Counted from the stretch's first letter, positions 46,501 through 59,248 are shown. The stretch is DNA of 64,000 nucleotides from Sipunculus nudus (GCA_026874595.1 CM049309.1:39633079-39697078); one strand, 5' to 3'. Program-made: numbers and translations. Notes: a model not told the origin generated them from the letters alone.

Positions 46501-48610
46501 TAGCCATTTTGCTGTATTTTCACATATGAGTTATAAACCTACAAAACGTTTTTTGACTGATGATACTGAGGCCAGTTTGTTTAATATTTTGCAAGAATAA
46601 TTCCCTGAATAATTCTTATAATAATTGTCTTTTATGGTTCCAAAGAATGAATTTTGGCTGATTTATAAAGATTGAATTGAGTCATTTTACCATACATGTT
46701 AGCTGTGTGAAGCAGATACATTTAGCCTAGCACCAGTTTATCAGCATCCATCACATCATGCCTCTAGACATTTAGATTTCAGGTTATTTATGGAAAATAT
46801 TGACAAGAATGTTTTTTAAAAGCTTTTAAAAATGTAGATTTATGATATTAGATATCATCTGTACACTAACGCTTAATTTCTCAGGAAAAGCAGGAGCTAC
46901 CATCCCCAAATCCTGGCTGATTATCCGTGAAGATTTCTTATTAAATTACTTCCTTTATTTCTTGTTTTCAAATATTGAAAAATGAGTTGTTGCACAAAAA
47001 TTGAATGAAGGATGTATAGATAATACGATATACTGAATCTTTGATATTCCACCGTACGTGGCATTGCTTTATTTTCAATATCTATTAATCTTATAAATGT
47101 CACACGAAATGTACAGCCAATTTTTGGGCAACTTCTCTGAGCAAAAGAAATGCTTATTTTTATCATTTATAAAACATACTGGAGATGGTACCAGTCTGAT
47201 GAGAATACCTAAGATGGCGTTGTACGCTCGTCTCCATGATTGGCCTAGAGCAGCGGTGCCATAATAGAGCGGGGGTACCACTCTACTGGCTTGCACACTG
47301 ACATACACGGAGACTCACACATGCACTTTAATTACAAGACAACCAGTAGCGCGTTATAATTATAAATATTTCCTCAGACGACGTGAAATTCAATGTTTGT
47401 CAAGCTTTTCTTTATTCGAATACGTCAAGTAATGAAAGTATTATAACGGGTCAACACAGTTCAAGAAAGGGACCATGTTTCCACGGGGTATAAATATGAC
47501 AAATATCCTCACAATTTTAAAACCAAACCCCGGATTTGGTGCGTATACGCACTGAAGTTAATATAATACACTGGAGCCTGAGGGCCAGTTTTACAACTTT
47601 TTTTTTAACTTTTGCATGTTATATCATGCACAATGAAGGACAAAAAGGACAATTATTGGCGATGCCTATCCATATGTCATAAATCGGCTCAGCTATCAAA
47701 GGTATTTGCGCAAGGTGACTGACATAATCTGGGTACCGATGTCCCGCATCTTATTTTTCATTTTTCAAATAAATACTGTTTTACATATCTTTATATGAAC
47801 ATTTTATATATTCTGCTACCTTATTAGGCGGTCACTTTTATTAAAGAGTTCTTTATTACCATCCTTATTTTTCCTCTTCACCTGCAAAGGAAATCTCGAA
47901 CTGCAGTCATTCAGAAAATTCTCTCATGCAACACAAAATAATATCGTCTGCAAATCGGCATCACTTGGATTAGTTATTATTTTTCTAAACCTCACACAAC
48001 CATCGCTAAAAGATCATTGTTTTTTTTTTTCTGAATTGTCCTGAATGTGCTGTGAAGTCAAACACGTGTCCACAAGCCGCATTGTAAAATTGGACTATCG
48101 TATGTTGGTTTGGGGGCGTGGGGGGGGGGGGGCTTATTAGGGTATCAAAAATATTTGGAAAAATTTAATTTTGAGAGCGACCGGGGCGCTTATTACGTCG
48201 ATACAGTATATTATAACCATGAGGATCGATGATCATAAGATCAGGTATCTAGTTACCATCTTGATCATGACACTGCTACATGATTTAGAATAGAACTAGT
48301 ATCATGTATTCCTTTAAGTAATTAAGTCTAGAAGAAGTGATATTGTTAATGAACAAATGAATCCACAACTTAATGAATAAACCATTAAATAGATAAATGA
48401 TAAATCACTCGAAAAAAATCATAATATCAAAAATGATAATAAATAATAAACGGGCTAAAATTAAAATTATCAAAATTATTCTTATCCACCTGCAGCTATG
48501 CAGAAAATGAAATGCTAAGCAAACTGTTTACAAAGCTTGATAAAAAGGGTTTTATCAAGCACGGTAAATAATTATTAAAACCTATTGGGTTGTCGAAAGT
48601 AAACGGTTAT
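46501..48610. other. No gene recognised
   Basis: AT-rich DNA with a poly-G run near 48117-48132. A frame near 46921-47308 on the minus strand has no recognisable domain. Confidence 0.5.
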
Positions 48611-48892
48611 GAAGAAAAAACTTGCTAATATTGTCGAAATGGCCGAAACTGCAAATTTAAAATGGCTATTGTCTCAAAGCTCTGTCGTTCCACAAATCGG
48701 ATTCGGCTCTCGATTGGCGCTGGGTCTTCGCTAACGGTGGCGGTCTCTCGCGGCTTTTTGCTTGGCTTGGTGGCATCACGTCTATTGGCTCTCAGAACTA
48801 GCGCACAGTGCTAGGGCAGAGAGCTTAGATGACGAGAGGGTTCACTCCGCATGCGCCATATTGAATTTTGAGACACTAGCGGCACCATGCGG
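48611..48892. repeat. Uninterrupted copy of the repeat hit by the hAT-like element
   Basis: GAAAAAACTTGCTAA, GGCCGAAACTGCAAAT, then CTCTGTCGTTCCACA and GGATTCGGCTCTCG run together here. At 28506-28579 and 35577-35650 the same words are split by 7.0 kb. Followed by a poly-G run (48893-48924). Confidence 0.65.
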
Positions 48893-48893
48893 T

Positions 48894-48924
<31 letters not shown>

Positions 48925-48928
<4 letters not shown>

Positions 48929-50590
48929 GGCCTCAGGGAAGCAACACAAAAAGAGCTTTTACCAGTTACTGGTTAGCATGTATTACCATGTACATGTAAT
49001 GTTTGGAGCCTAAAGTCATTGTTGACAGTCATTGTTGATTGTGAGTTACTTATTTATTCATCTTACATTTGGAAAGAGAGTTATAGTTAAAGGTCTTTTG
49101 AATGCTGAATATTTGACTTTCCTTTATTATCGCTCACACTGGCACTGATTACTGTAAATACTGGTTGATGCTTCATTCCTATGCTTCGTTGCTGTCTGCT
49201 TTGTCATGGATCTGCATACCAACGTCGCATAAATTGCAGGTAATTGTGATTAATTAATTGAAAATCTTGCACAACCCTGCCATGTCAGTCATAGTAGAAA
49301 GAAAGTTGATTTCCCGAGTAGGGGTTGAAATGCTAGTGCTACCCTGTCGTGTACTGTAGCCAAGGTTTACAATTGCATCTCTTTTTTTATTGTTTTTTTT
49401 ACGTATTTGTATTTGTACAAATATACAGTCAAAGTATGTACTTGTATTTGTTTTGTGCAAAATTATACACTTTGTATTTGTATTCTATTTCAATATTTGA
49501 TGTATTTGATCAAATGCTGTACAAATAAATATGTATAAATACATATTCAGATCTGCCTTAATTAAAAAAATAACTACTACCCAACTTCTGAACAACCCAA
49601 AAGACAGCATCAAGTCAAGTATTTATCTTCTCCTTGAAACATTATGAATTTATATTGTACTTGTATATTAATAATTTTTCTATATTTCCACTACATTTCC
49701 GTATATGTATTTGTATTTATCTTCAGTCACTCGTATTTGTAATTGAACAGGACCGGCTATCATATTATATTTGTATTTGGCACACTGTATTTGACCCCAA
49801 CTATGTTTGCTAAACAGTTTTGTAATAATTAAGAATATTGTGGTTTAATGCTTTAAAAAATGTATTTTGTGGTAAATTATTAGTTTTGCATAAAAAATAA
49901 CAGAATAAAAGAAACCTCTTAATTTGATAAACATCTTGCAATATCATGTTTTGGTATGAAAGAATATTAAATACAAAATTATAAAATTGCAATTTAGAAT
50001 TGAAACAAACCATTTCCACGTATTCAAAAATTATGAATAATAATATGACTTATATCCCTAGAATTTGTATGACAAGTGACTTCAAAATATTCACACACGC
50101 ACACATACAGCACACTATATAATCAATATATGGAAGCATCCTGAAATGATTCTCAGTGGTAACTTACCAACAAGTGTTGTAATTGATTGACAATATGATA
50201 TTTGACAATATGATGTTTTGTGCATTTGTCATTACAGAGATATTTGTCAATTTGGTAAAATTTTCTAGAATAATGTATTTTTTTTATCCATTTAACTTAT
50301 ATCTTAACTGACTTTATAATTTATATATGACTGAGTATTAACAAGAATGGGTCACTTACATACAATTTTATTCATTTTATATCTTGACAAAAAATAGACA
50401 GATTAGGGGATAATATAACCTCTTAGGCGAAACAATGCATATTCCTCTACCAATAATATAAATAATGCCAAAGTGTATAAAACTTATTAAAGTATGACAT
50501 TTGTTCAAAATACTGTATATTTGAAAATATTAAAAACGTACTGGTTCAAATAAATGGCCATTTCAACAATAATAAACAAAATAAGCAAGT
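48925..50590. other. No gene; TGTATTTG-rich stretch
   Basis: 49385-49800 repeats TTTGTATTTGTA words, probably a decayed tandem or transposon terminus. No exon-like segment. Confidence 0.5.
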
Positions 50591-51250
50591 ACATGTACTT
50601 AAAGTTTACCAAATGATACTAACCACTGTATGGTGATGGTAACAAATGCAGAATATCTAAAAATAAGTACATGTATACATTCATATATATGTATGAACAA
50701 ATATCATCAGGGATGTGTTTGTCACAGTGACCTTTGCAAATCCCACAAATTAAAAGAAGAGATGTACACGTTTATAATAATGATGAACATCCCAGATATT
50801 TTTAGAAAATACCTGTTTAAAAAATTAATAAATACGTAAAAAAAACTTCATGACCAGTTATGCAAATACAGTTTAAGTTCACCGGCACCTGATACTTAGC
50901 ATTGTTTAGTGATGATAACAAGTGGAGAACATGTTAAAATTGATATACTTGAATATATTTAAAAATATAATTAGAGCTGTGTTTATCACAGTGGTTTTTG
51001 CAACTACCACAAATTAATACAAGATATTTATACCTGTTTGATGATAAATACTCCAGATATTTTATGAACAGACCTGTGTCAACATTTTAGGAATAAGTAA
51101 AATTTAATGACCAGTTATGCAAATACATACAGTTTAGGTTCACCAGAATATGATAATAACCACTGTAGTTACCTATAAAAAGTACAGGACATATTTAAGA
51201 TTTAAATGTATATACATGAATATATGTACAAATATAATCCTAGATCTTAA
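50591..51250. repeat. About two and a half tandem units of about 265 bp
   Basis: The order TTTA.GTTCACC.., GATGATAACAA.T, TGTGTTT.TCACAGTG..TTTGCAA, CCAGATATTTT, CATGACCAGTTATGCAAATA recurs from about 50600, 50870 and 51125 (partial). Units are roughly 80% alike. Confidence 0.7.
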
Positions 51251-52247
51251 GATTTAAACTCTGACAGCTGTGACCAGTCATTGAATTTCTTATGAGGTGC
51301 TGAAATCATGTTCTTTCATCTATCTTGCAGAATAAGTTACATTGACCTTAATTTATATATTTGAGGATACTTTACAATGACATCTGTTACGATTTGTGCC
51401 CTGCCTGTCTTTCTCGATGGTTAAAAATTTGGTTTCCTGCACGTAGCTCACATAATATGGGTCATCATCACCTATTCAGGTGTTGAAGATGATTTGCGCA
51501 AGACTATGGTAGGAGACTCTGGGTCTAGCAAATACAATGTGCCTGCCTGATTTTTAAGGTGATCAAATCATGCTTTTGTATACTTATCAGAATATAGGTT
51601 ACCATTACCAATTATTATTAGTTAATTTAGTTATCATAAGAGATTTTCCCAGGCTCTCCTTGAATGTTATATTAGATGATCATATGGCAGATTGATACAA
51701 TTTTTCCTGTTTGATTCACTGGGTGCTCATATTAATGTTTGAAAATTTGTTAAGGTCATCCATATGGAAACTTAATCTAGCCCTCAACTTAGTGAATCAC
51801 AGTGGATTTGCTGTATATGTCAAATAGTTTTAAATTTCAAGGTGTAAAACACTCAGTACTCTCCTCTAATGGTTCAAGGCAAGTGGTTTTTTTCCAGGTA
51901 CTCCATGTTCCTTTACCTCTGAACACTACCTGAGTAATGAAGGATGCCTTCTTTAGTTATATTAGTTTAGTTATATTAACTATTTGTGCAAACCATGTAT
52001 AATGAAGTTAAAAGTTACATTGCGCCAAGACTGAGTCACAGATGAACACAGATTGGCACTAATCATTTATATGTCCCTGCAGACAGATGGACAACTAGAC
52101 CTTTTCACTTGTGCATTAAAATGTGAGCCTTCCTGTTCTTTACTTTATGGTTGAAAAGTTTCCTGCTCTCAAATTTTAATAGTAATGGAGACGGCATTTA
52201 ACATAAAGGTTAATGATAGAATGAACTACCAGGCCATTTTTGTGTTC
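51251..52247. other. No gene; 3' flank of the P-element-like gene
   Basis: AT-rich. The 3' untranslated part or the terminal repeats of the element may lie here but were not identified. Confidence 0.4.
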
Positions 52248-53273
52248 CTAACACAGTTTTAAAGATCTTGTAGGAACTGAACTTACTACCAAATTTTTAA
52301 GGGTCATCAAGACACCCTTAGAACTTAGAATATGTACAGTTTCTCTCTGGAACACTTTCTCCACCCGATTCAAAAATCTAGACAGAGCCTGGGAGGGAAC
52401 ATGGAGTGGACCTGCTGCTGAGTTATCAATCGGATTGTATACTTTGAAATGACACAAAAGATCATTTTCTTCTACTGTGTTGCCTTCCTTTGTCAGAGGT
52501 GCAATACATTGATGGCACTGAATCTTGTTGTTTATTTTCCTGATTATAAAGCCACCAATGTATGAAACAACATTAGCCACAGTACTAGAACATTGGAAAT
52601 CCTCAGTTGCCTCAATTACTGGACATTCAGCTGTTATTTGTTTGCACTTTTTACTTGGGTTTTCAATTGCTGGAATTTCAGTGTCTGAAAGACGGCGCTT
52701 TTCAGAACAAACTGATTGGCTGATTTCATTTAGGGATGTGAGTAGCTGATCTGTGTCAGGGACACAGTTAGAGTTAGGTACATCCATCAAAAGCATGTTT
52801 GTTGTAAGGGAGCGATAGGCAAAAGCAAATTCCCTGGAGGAAGGGTTAAAACGATGGCCACCTTTGCATCTTATTTCTGCAAAGAAGTTCTCCAGGCAAT
52901 CCTGGTTCAGTCGACCAGTTAGTAGGAACCTGGAGCCAGAATTTTCCATCAAGTCAGTCAAAATGAGTTCAACAGCATTCAGGGCCTGAACCATTGCATC
53001 AAAGCAAGGCAGCCGTACCTTGTCTTTGGTTGACCAAGAGTTGACCATTGTTCGGAAGTGAGTGATCCTTTGAAAAGTCTCATTACTTGCCGTTAGAGGT
53101 TTGAACAGCTTGTTTCCTCTTATGACCCGAATGTTGAGGAAGTCAAAGATGTCATTTACTTGCTTTAGGAAGTTAGCAGTCTCTGCTGCTGTAGCTGGCA
53201 TCTTGCCTAGAGCAACTAGTGTGTGGATGCCGGCATACACATAATGCGAACAAACCTGGGCAGCAAGATTCAC
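52248..53273 (-). pseudogene. P-element-like C-terminal exon (intact copy)
   Basis: Acceptor TGATTGCAG| then VNLAAQVCSHYVYAGIHTLV, about 341 codons to a stop. It contains GRLNQDCLENFFAEIRCKGG and HRFNPSSREFAFAYR, the conserved region with the last catalytic acidic residue in this family, then VSYIGGFIIRKI and a Cys-rich C-terminal segment (CHQCIAPL). The exon itself has no internal stop. Confidence 0.88.
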
Positions 53274-53329
53274 CTGCAATCAGTATATTAAATATAAAGT
53301 AATATAAGCATAGCTCTGTGAACAATGAT

Positions 53330-54270
53330 TTTGTGTGTTCGTCTGTCAGGTTTTTGTTTCCTAAATATCTCCTATTTCATTCAAATTTTGGTCAGTGATG
53401 GCTCTCATGCTGACCTTATTTGGGATTGGTTAATGAGTGTCTGGCTTGTCTGTCTGTCCATCTGTCAGGTTTTCTTTTCCCTACAATAACTTTCTTAAAT
53501 ATTTTCCTATTTCATTCGAATTTAGGTAAGTGATTGCTTTCATGCTTACCTTGGTTGGGATTGGTTTTCTAGTGTCTGGCCGTCTGTCTGTCAGTCACTC
53601 TGTCTGTCCATCGTACAGGTTGAGGAGTGTCTGGCTTGTCTGTCTGTCCATACGTCAGGTTTTTGTTTCCCTACGATAACTTTCCTAAATATTTTTCTAT
53701 TTCATTCAAATTTTGGTAAGTGATGGTTCTCATGCTTACCTTAGTTGGGATTGGTTTAGGAGTGTCTGGCTTTTGTCTGTCTGTCTGTCCATCTGTCAGG
53801 TTTTTGTTTCCGTGAGATAGCTTTCCTAAATATTTTCCAATTTCATTCAAATTTAGGTTGTTGATTGCTGTAATGCTAACCTTGGTTGGGATTGGTTTTC
53901 AAATATCTGGCTTCTGTCTGTCTGTCACTCTGTCTGTCCGTCCGTCAGATTTTCTTTTCTATGCGATAACTTTTGTAATTATTTTCCAATTTCATTCAAA
54001 TTAGGGTTTGATATTGCGTTCATACTTATCTTGGTTGTGATTGTTTTTCAAGTGTCTGGCATCCGTCTGTCGCTCTGTCTGTCTGTCAGGTTTTCATTTC
54101 CCTGTGATAACTTTCCAAAATATTTTACAATTTCATTCACATTTTGGTTATTGATTGCTTTCATGCTTACCTGGGTTTGGATTGGTTTTGGAATGTCTGG
54201 CTTCTGTTGGTCTGTCACTCTGTCTGTCCGTCTGTCAGGTTTTCCTTTCCATATGCTAACTTTCCTAGTT
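53330..54270. repeat. Minisatellite with units of about 145 bp
   Basis: About seven imperfect units of GTCTGTC.GTCTGTCAGGTTTT.TTTCC, ATAACTTTCCTAAATATTTTCC, TTTCATTCAAATTT and ATGCTTACCTTGGTTGGGAT. It fills the gap between the two copies of the transposase exon. Confidence 0.88.
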
Positions 54271-54272
54271 AT

Positions 54273-54644
54273 TTTCCAGGCAGTCCTGGTTAGTAGGAAC
54301 CTGAAGCCAGAATTTTCCATCAAGTCAGTCAAAATGAGTTCAACAGCATTCAGGGCCTGAACCATTGCATCAAAGCAAGGCAGCCGTACCTTGTCTTTGG
54401 TTGACCAAGAGTTGACCATTGTTCGGAAGTGAGTGATCCTTTGAAAAGTCTCATTACTTGCCGTTAGAGGTTTGAACAGCTTGTTTCCTCTTATGGCCCG
54501 AATGTTGAGGAAGTCAAAGATGTCATTTACTTGCTTTAGGAAGTTAGCAGTCTCTGCTGCTGTAGCTGGCATCTTGCCTAGAGCAACTAGTGTGTGGATG
54601 CCGGCATACACAGAATATTAACAAACCTGGGCAGCAAGATTCAC
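54273..54644 (-). pseudogene. Duplicated, decayed start of the C-terminal transposase exon
   Basis: Nearly identical to about 52900-53273, with its own acceptor (GAATGTAG|). It has an in-frame TAA after VNLAAQVC and an 11-bp deletion at the GRLN motif that shifts the frame, after which it runs into the minisatellite. Confidence 0.85.
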
Positions 54645-55040
54645 CTACATTCATTATATTAAAATCAACGTAATATATGCATATGTCTGAACATGTCTTA
54701 GTGGGTTTTGGTCATATTTATTAATGTGTTTTAGATTTTTAGTTCGCCTGCAGATGCTGCCACATGTCATAGTGCATCTGTTTAAGTTTTCATGTGCCCT
54801 CAAGATTTTCTCCACATGTGATAATTTTGGTTGCTTATCAAGTATGAAAAACATCAAGAGCCCAAAGGGTGGGATATTAAATCCACATATTTGCTGAATG
54901 CAGTTGTTGCAATTGTTTTTAGTGAGTTATTGTTGGAAAAAGTACACTAATTTATTTTAAATAACATATACCTGTGTAGATATAATGAATGAATGTGTGT
55001 GTGTTGAACGTTCATGGACTCTATTATAGTATTAACTTAC

Positions 55041-55556
55041 ACGCATTGGTGTGAACGTTGGAAGGTAGACATGCTTCATTGTGAGTCTTGGTGCGAGTCT
55101 CACTGGTAGTTCAACATCATAGTTTTTTTTTTTTTTTAATTTTTTTGTTGTTGGAGGTAACCGCCTCCATTTTTTTTAATGCTACCTTAACTAAGTATAT
55201 GTACATCTGCAGATTTCCATTCCGGTTTCGGACTACGTGACAGGGCAGTATCACACGCTTCCTCTCATTTTATATCCTGGCGTTAACCAGGCCCGGTGAC
55301 TACTGCACCTGCGGGCCCTGGGTTGTTAATCATACCACCGAGGACCCCCGAAAGGCGCACTCGTTTGTGAGTGAAACACGGCCGTTGGGCACGACCTTCC
55401 CATTAAGCCTGCAGAGCGCTCACCCTGGGTGGGGGCCGACCGTGAAAAACCTCACCGCCTCGGCTGTGATTCAAACTCACGATCTCCTGGCTTTGAGTCC
55501 TGCGCTCTACCCCTGAGCCACAGAAGCCGGTCTTCAACATCATAGTTATAGAATAG
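55041..55556 (-). pseudogene. P-element-like exon split by a SINE
   Basis: The exon is 55548-55556 plus 55041-55124 (93 nt, 31 codons) once the SINE and one target copy are removed. Acceptor GGATATTTAG|, donor ATGCGT|GTAAGT. It encodes LFYNYDVELP and RLAPRLTMKHVYLPTF, and its last codons join in phase to VNLAAQ of the next exon. Confidence 0.85.
55110..55547 (-). mobile_element. Full-length tRNA-derived SINE (family C) with 15-bp target duplication
   Basis: The body is 55125-55532, minus strand. The target duplication TTCAACATCATAGTT is exact (55110-55124 and 55533-55547). The tRNA-like head (from about 55530) reads GGCTTCTGTGGCTCAGGGGT, with A box TGGCTCAGGGGTAGAGCG and B-box-like GAGTTTGAATC. 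The body is GC-rich and about 300 bp, and the 3' end is an A-rich tail (poly-T at 55122-55140 on the plus strand). Such elements are transcribed by RNA polymerase III and copied by a LINE partner. Confidence 0.88.
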
Positions 55557-56406
55557 CTAAATATCCTTCCAAGAAGCAGTCTGTAGTATTCAAATTGCAA
55601 ACTATTGAGGAAATACAGTTTATTTATTTACCGTTATATTTATAAAAAAACATTAAAGATTGAATATATCATGTCATGATCAAAATGTCCACAAATATAT
55701 ACTCAAGTGCACTTTTTATTCCACCAGTCCGCTTTAAAAAATAATTCTGAGTTTGTTGATAAATTTTGGATGACTCTCCTGATGGTGACAGACAGAGATA
55801 AACTAATGTTATAAAAAACTTAACCAACATAGGTTTAGCTGAAACGCCATTCATTACTAAAATGTAACACTCAAGTGCATAACTACATTAATATTTAAAG
55901 AACTAGACAAGTATTAATATTTGTTTATTACTGATGGTTATAGAAATCAGATATACAAATTATTTCCATAGAAAAAAAAATCAGGCATTGTTCACCAACA
56001 ATGCTCTGTAACATCACAGTCAAATAAAACTTAGCATTTAACTGAAAACAAATAAAGTTGTACTGCCTTATTATCATAAAAAAATATTAGTACAGTAAAA
56101 AAAAAACTGTTATTATCACAAAGCATTTTAAATGACAGGCCTTATAGAGAAAACATGTAAGTACATAACTTAAACCATAAATTATGTCCTAACTATGATT
56201 GTTAAATAGTAATTTTAGAGGATGCATATAAACAAAATATGCTAATAAACAAATCAGGCAAAGCTAAAGTATGACTTCAAAACTTAAATTTTTCAACAAA
56301 TGTTTCAGAAGCAAAGGTCATTATAAGAAAGCTTTGAAGCAGATTTCTGTATGGGCTGCCTTCAAATGAACAGAGCAACTATAAATATATAAAAATAATT
56401 TTTAAC
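55557..56406. other. Intron of the P-element-like gene, no other feature
   Basis: AT-rich. A short linker exon expected between the 56407 and 55041 exons was not found. Confidence 0.45.
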
Positions 56407-56508
56407 CTTTCCATCATCATAAAAGATGTCTTTCTTTTTGAGGTTGTTTCTCAAATTCTTAAGAATGTGGGGCACATCATGAAAAGCATACACACGCTTC
56501 TCCTGAAA
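56407..56508 (-). pseudogene. P-element-like exon with DVPH motif
   Basis: Acceptor ATTATTCAG| and donor GGAAAG|GTTAAA. Reads EKRVYAFHDVPHILKNLRNN, then LKKKDIFYDDGK: the F-D-x-P-H-x-L-K-x-x-R-N signature of P-type transposases, near an active-site Asp. A second acceptor six bases inside (TTTCAG|GAG) is possible. Confidence 0.85.
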
Positions 56509-56810
56509 CTGAATAATATAAACAGAAATTAATAACTACTATATATATATATATATCTTTGCAGAACACTGAAACAGTGAAATCGCAGCCATATAATATT
56601 CAATAATACAACATTGTGGAAGTTGTCCTCAATTAAAAATGTCCACAAAAATTAATTAAATTCCATAATTTAAACACAGTATTTCATATCAGTCAGATTT
56701 AACCGAAAAATATTAAGAAGAAAATCCAGGTATGTTAATTGTCATGACATGTTAACTACAACATTCATGTATTTACATTTTAATAAAACAACAGTAAAAA
56801 ATAAACAAAC

Positions 56811-56930
56811 CTAAAAGAAAGGTTTGTCTCTTGTCACACCCAGCGCATCATAAAGAGACCTGTTACAGGATACTTGATCACAGATAACCACCTGAGGTTT
56901 CAGTGCTTTATCATTCAGGGCTTCAAGGAT
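56811..56930 (-). pseudogene. P-element-like exon with DQ motif, ends in TAG
   Basis: Acceptor TTATTTTTTAG| and 40 codons: ILEALNDKALKPQVVICDQV, then CNRSLYDALGVTRDKPFF. The last codon before the donor (|GTTTGT) is TAG (56811-56813), so the spliced frame would stop here unless another donor is used. Confidence 0.82.
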
Positions 56931-57542
56931 CTAAAAAATAAAAACTAGTGTTGTTAGAATAAATTATGACAAGCCAGTCTCCATTAAAATTCGAATATGG
57001 CATTATTTTTCGTTAGTGCTTTTGGGTTGCACTATATGGATTAATTGCTTCATATTACCAATTATGTTTTTTGCTTGTGGTCATATTTTTACAATGTTGT
57101 AAAACGTTTGAATGCTAAAATTGTGTAGTTGTATGGCTGTGTGTAAAACCTGGATGCTGGACATCGGACCCAATTTTTACAAAATTCACCATATTTTAAT
57201 AATTACTCATCAGATACCCATAAAATGTCACATGACTATAGCTCATATATAGTTACTTGAGGATCTCCAGCCATGGAGTACATTTGAGTTCTGTTGTAAG
57301 GTTTTAACTAGTTTTACGTGTATATATAGTTTGAATGCTGTTTAAATGTTTTATTTTATAGTCATAGACTTAAGTGCACACTGTAATTATGGTTTTTATT
57401 GTATTACATGTATATTTGTATAGTATGTAAATAATTTTTTCTTGAACATGTTCCAGTCTTCACTTCTTCTTGTTTAATTTAAAAAAAATGAGCTGGTCAA
57501 TATAAAAAATGAGTTTTGTGATTGTAATATTGAAAGAGCAAC

Positions 57543-57590
<48 letters not shown>

Positions 57591-58560
57591 AATGAGTTTT
57601 GTAATTGAAATATTAAAATTTAAAAATACATGTATATGTGAAGTACCGAGACATATATACATACATATGTATAAAAACATACATATACAATAGTCAAGTT
57701 TTCCAAATTATAACATGAATTAGATACTGGACATGATCACTCAAGGAAATAAAGTAATAAATAAAAATGTTTGTTTAAAAAATTCCAGTAAAAATAATTG
57801 GTCATAATATTAATAATAATTTACAAATTTCCAGACATAAAAAGATGTCATTAAGTTTTTATTTTGTGATACATAACATTATAAAAAACATTATTTAAAA
57901 TTTCCCTGCAACTGAGCCTGTTAAAATGAATAAATTTATAATTGCACTGAGACCTAAGAATTTATGAAGTGTGCATGAAACAATTCTTCCTTTGGTCGTC
58001 CACGAGCGCCCTCTGGTGTCACATTGGTGTGACAAAAAGGGTGTTCTATTTTGTGGAATAGCCCTTGATTAACCCCCCCCCCCCCCCCCCCCCCCAAGGC
58101 TTCCCAGTGTTACCAAATTGGTTATAACTAAATAAATGGGGAGAATTTTGGTCTGGGATTTGCTGTGCTAGGGCATTTATTCACAAATTGAGTATCTGAG
58201 TACTTTTTGCACGGATAAAATTCACCATAAATACAAAATACTTCAAATTCTATCGACGTCCGAGATGTGTAACGTTTAATAAAATTATTATAAGTCCATA
58301 TCAAATCACGTTACTCCGCAGAAATAAAGAACTATATAGTAGTTAAAGTCATGTGAAATTTTATTGGTATCTGATCAGTAATTATTAAGAAATGGCGAAT
58401 TTTGTGAAATGGGCGTTCGGGTTTTACAAACAGCATGTTTATATCACAAATTATCCACATTACTGACGTACAAAAATGTGTAGCCACTTATATGTAAGGG
58501 TTTATGTAATGACTTAATATTCGATCAGTTGGTGCTTAATTAAGGTTCTCGGACATTTAT
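56931..58560. other. Intron region of the P-element-like gene
   Basis: Includes a (GA)n microsatellite (57545-57583) and a poly-C run (58073-58096). The exon for the first conserved acidic segment of the family was looked for and not found. Confidence 0.5.
57545..57583. repeat. (GA)n microsatellite
   Basis: About 19 GA units. Confidence 0.95.
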
Positions 58561-58589
58561 TTAATGTTTTGATGAAATTTACTTGCCCG

Positions 58590-58735
58590 GGGCCAGCGGA
58601 GGCAATATACGCGGTTGCCTGGCGACCGAGTGAAACTAGACCGGAATATCCGGTCATGTGCTCAGGTTTCGGTTCTCTCTAGGAGACGTGTTTTATATTT
58701 TTCCGTGTGTTTTGCAGGTTAGTAACGTTTCTAAT
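58590..58735 (+). promoter_or_regulatory. Possible promoter or first non-coding exon
   Basis: A locally GC- and CpG-richer stretch within AT-rich DNA. It holds GGTTGCCTGGCGACC (58613-58627, resembling an RFX X-box), ACCGGAATATCCGGT (58654-58668; contains an ETS-like CCGGAA), and at 58718 a donor-like GCAG|GTTAGT. No coding exon of a plus-strand gene follows, and it lies inside an intron of the minus-strand pseudogene. Confidence 0.25.
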
Positions 58736-59144
58736 ACTTTTTTCCACTTATAAACCCGTATAACTGTTAAATTACGAACGTGCATCGGAACGATATGTGT
58801 GACAAGTATTGGCTTTTTGAAATGATATTTTGGTAGTTTTCCCATTCATGTAAAACATTCGCCACCATGTGTTCGCGCCATTTTCTTTATCATGGACATT
58901 GGAGCTGAGCTTCTCCCGTGCTTGTATCAGACAACTTAATTCTCCCAAGCGTGTTCTAGGTCTTTTAATACTGTTTATATATATTGTAAGATTTATATGT
59001 ATATACCATATAGATCATGCAAATGTACTAGTTTGAAGCGAGTTCGTGCGGTTTAAATTAATGGTTTAAATTGGTTATTTATTTTTTATGTTGAATAATT
59101 TTTTGGTATGTGTAATCATGGCTTGAAAATTTACGTTCATTTAC

Positions 59145-59248
59145 CGATGGAGAGTACTTGGGGATGGCAGGATGAAGAGCTTTGATATAAATACTACGGA
59201 AAAGCAATCCAAGAGCGAGAATTTTTTCATGTAAACTCCATCTATGAC
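59145..59248 (-). pseudogene. P-element-like exon, helical region
   Basis: Acceptor GTTTTACAG| and donor CCATCG|GTAAAT. The 104 nt complete a glycine codon left by the previous exon and read HRWSLHEKILALGLLFRSIY plus 14 more residues, the family's G-x-R-W-S...AL.L segment. Confidence 0.78.

Noticed and set aside
54031-54360. 109-residue plus-strand frame
   Set aside because: Antisense of the minisatellite and the duplicated transposase exon.
55460-55532. A functional tRNA gene
   Set aside because: The cloverleaf is imperfect, it is joined to a SINE body with a poly-A tail, and it has a retroposition target duplication.
58861-58911. Perfect Kozak GCCACCATG
   Set aside because: The frame stops after 13 codons and shows no splice donor in between.
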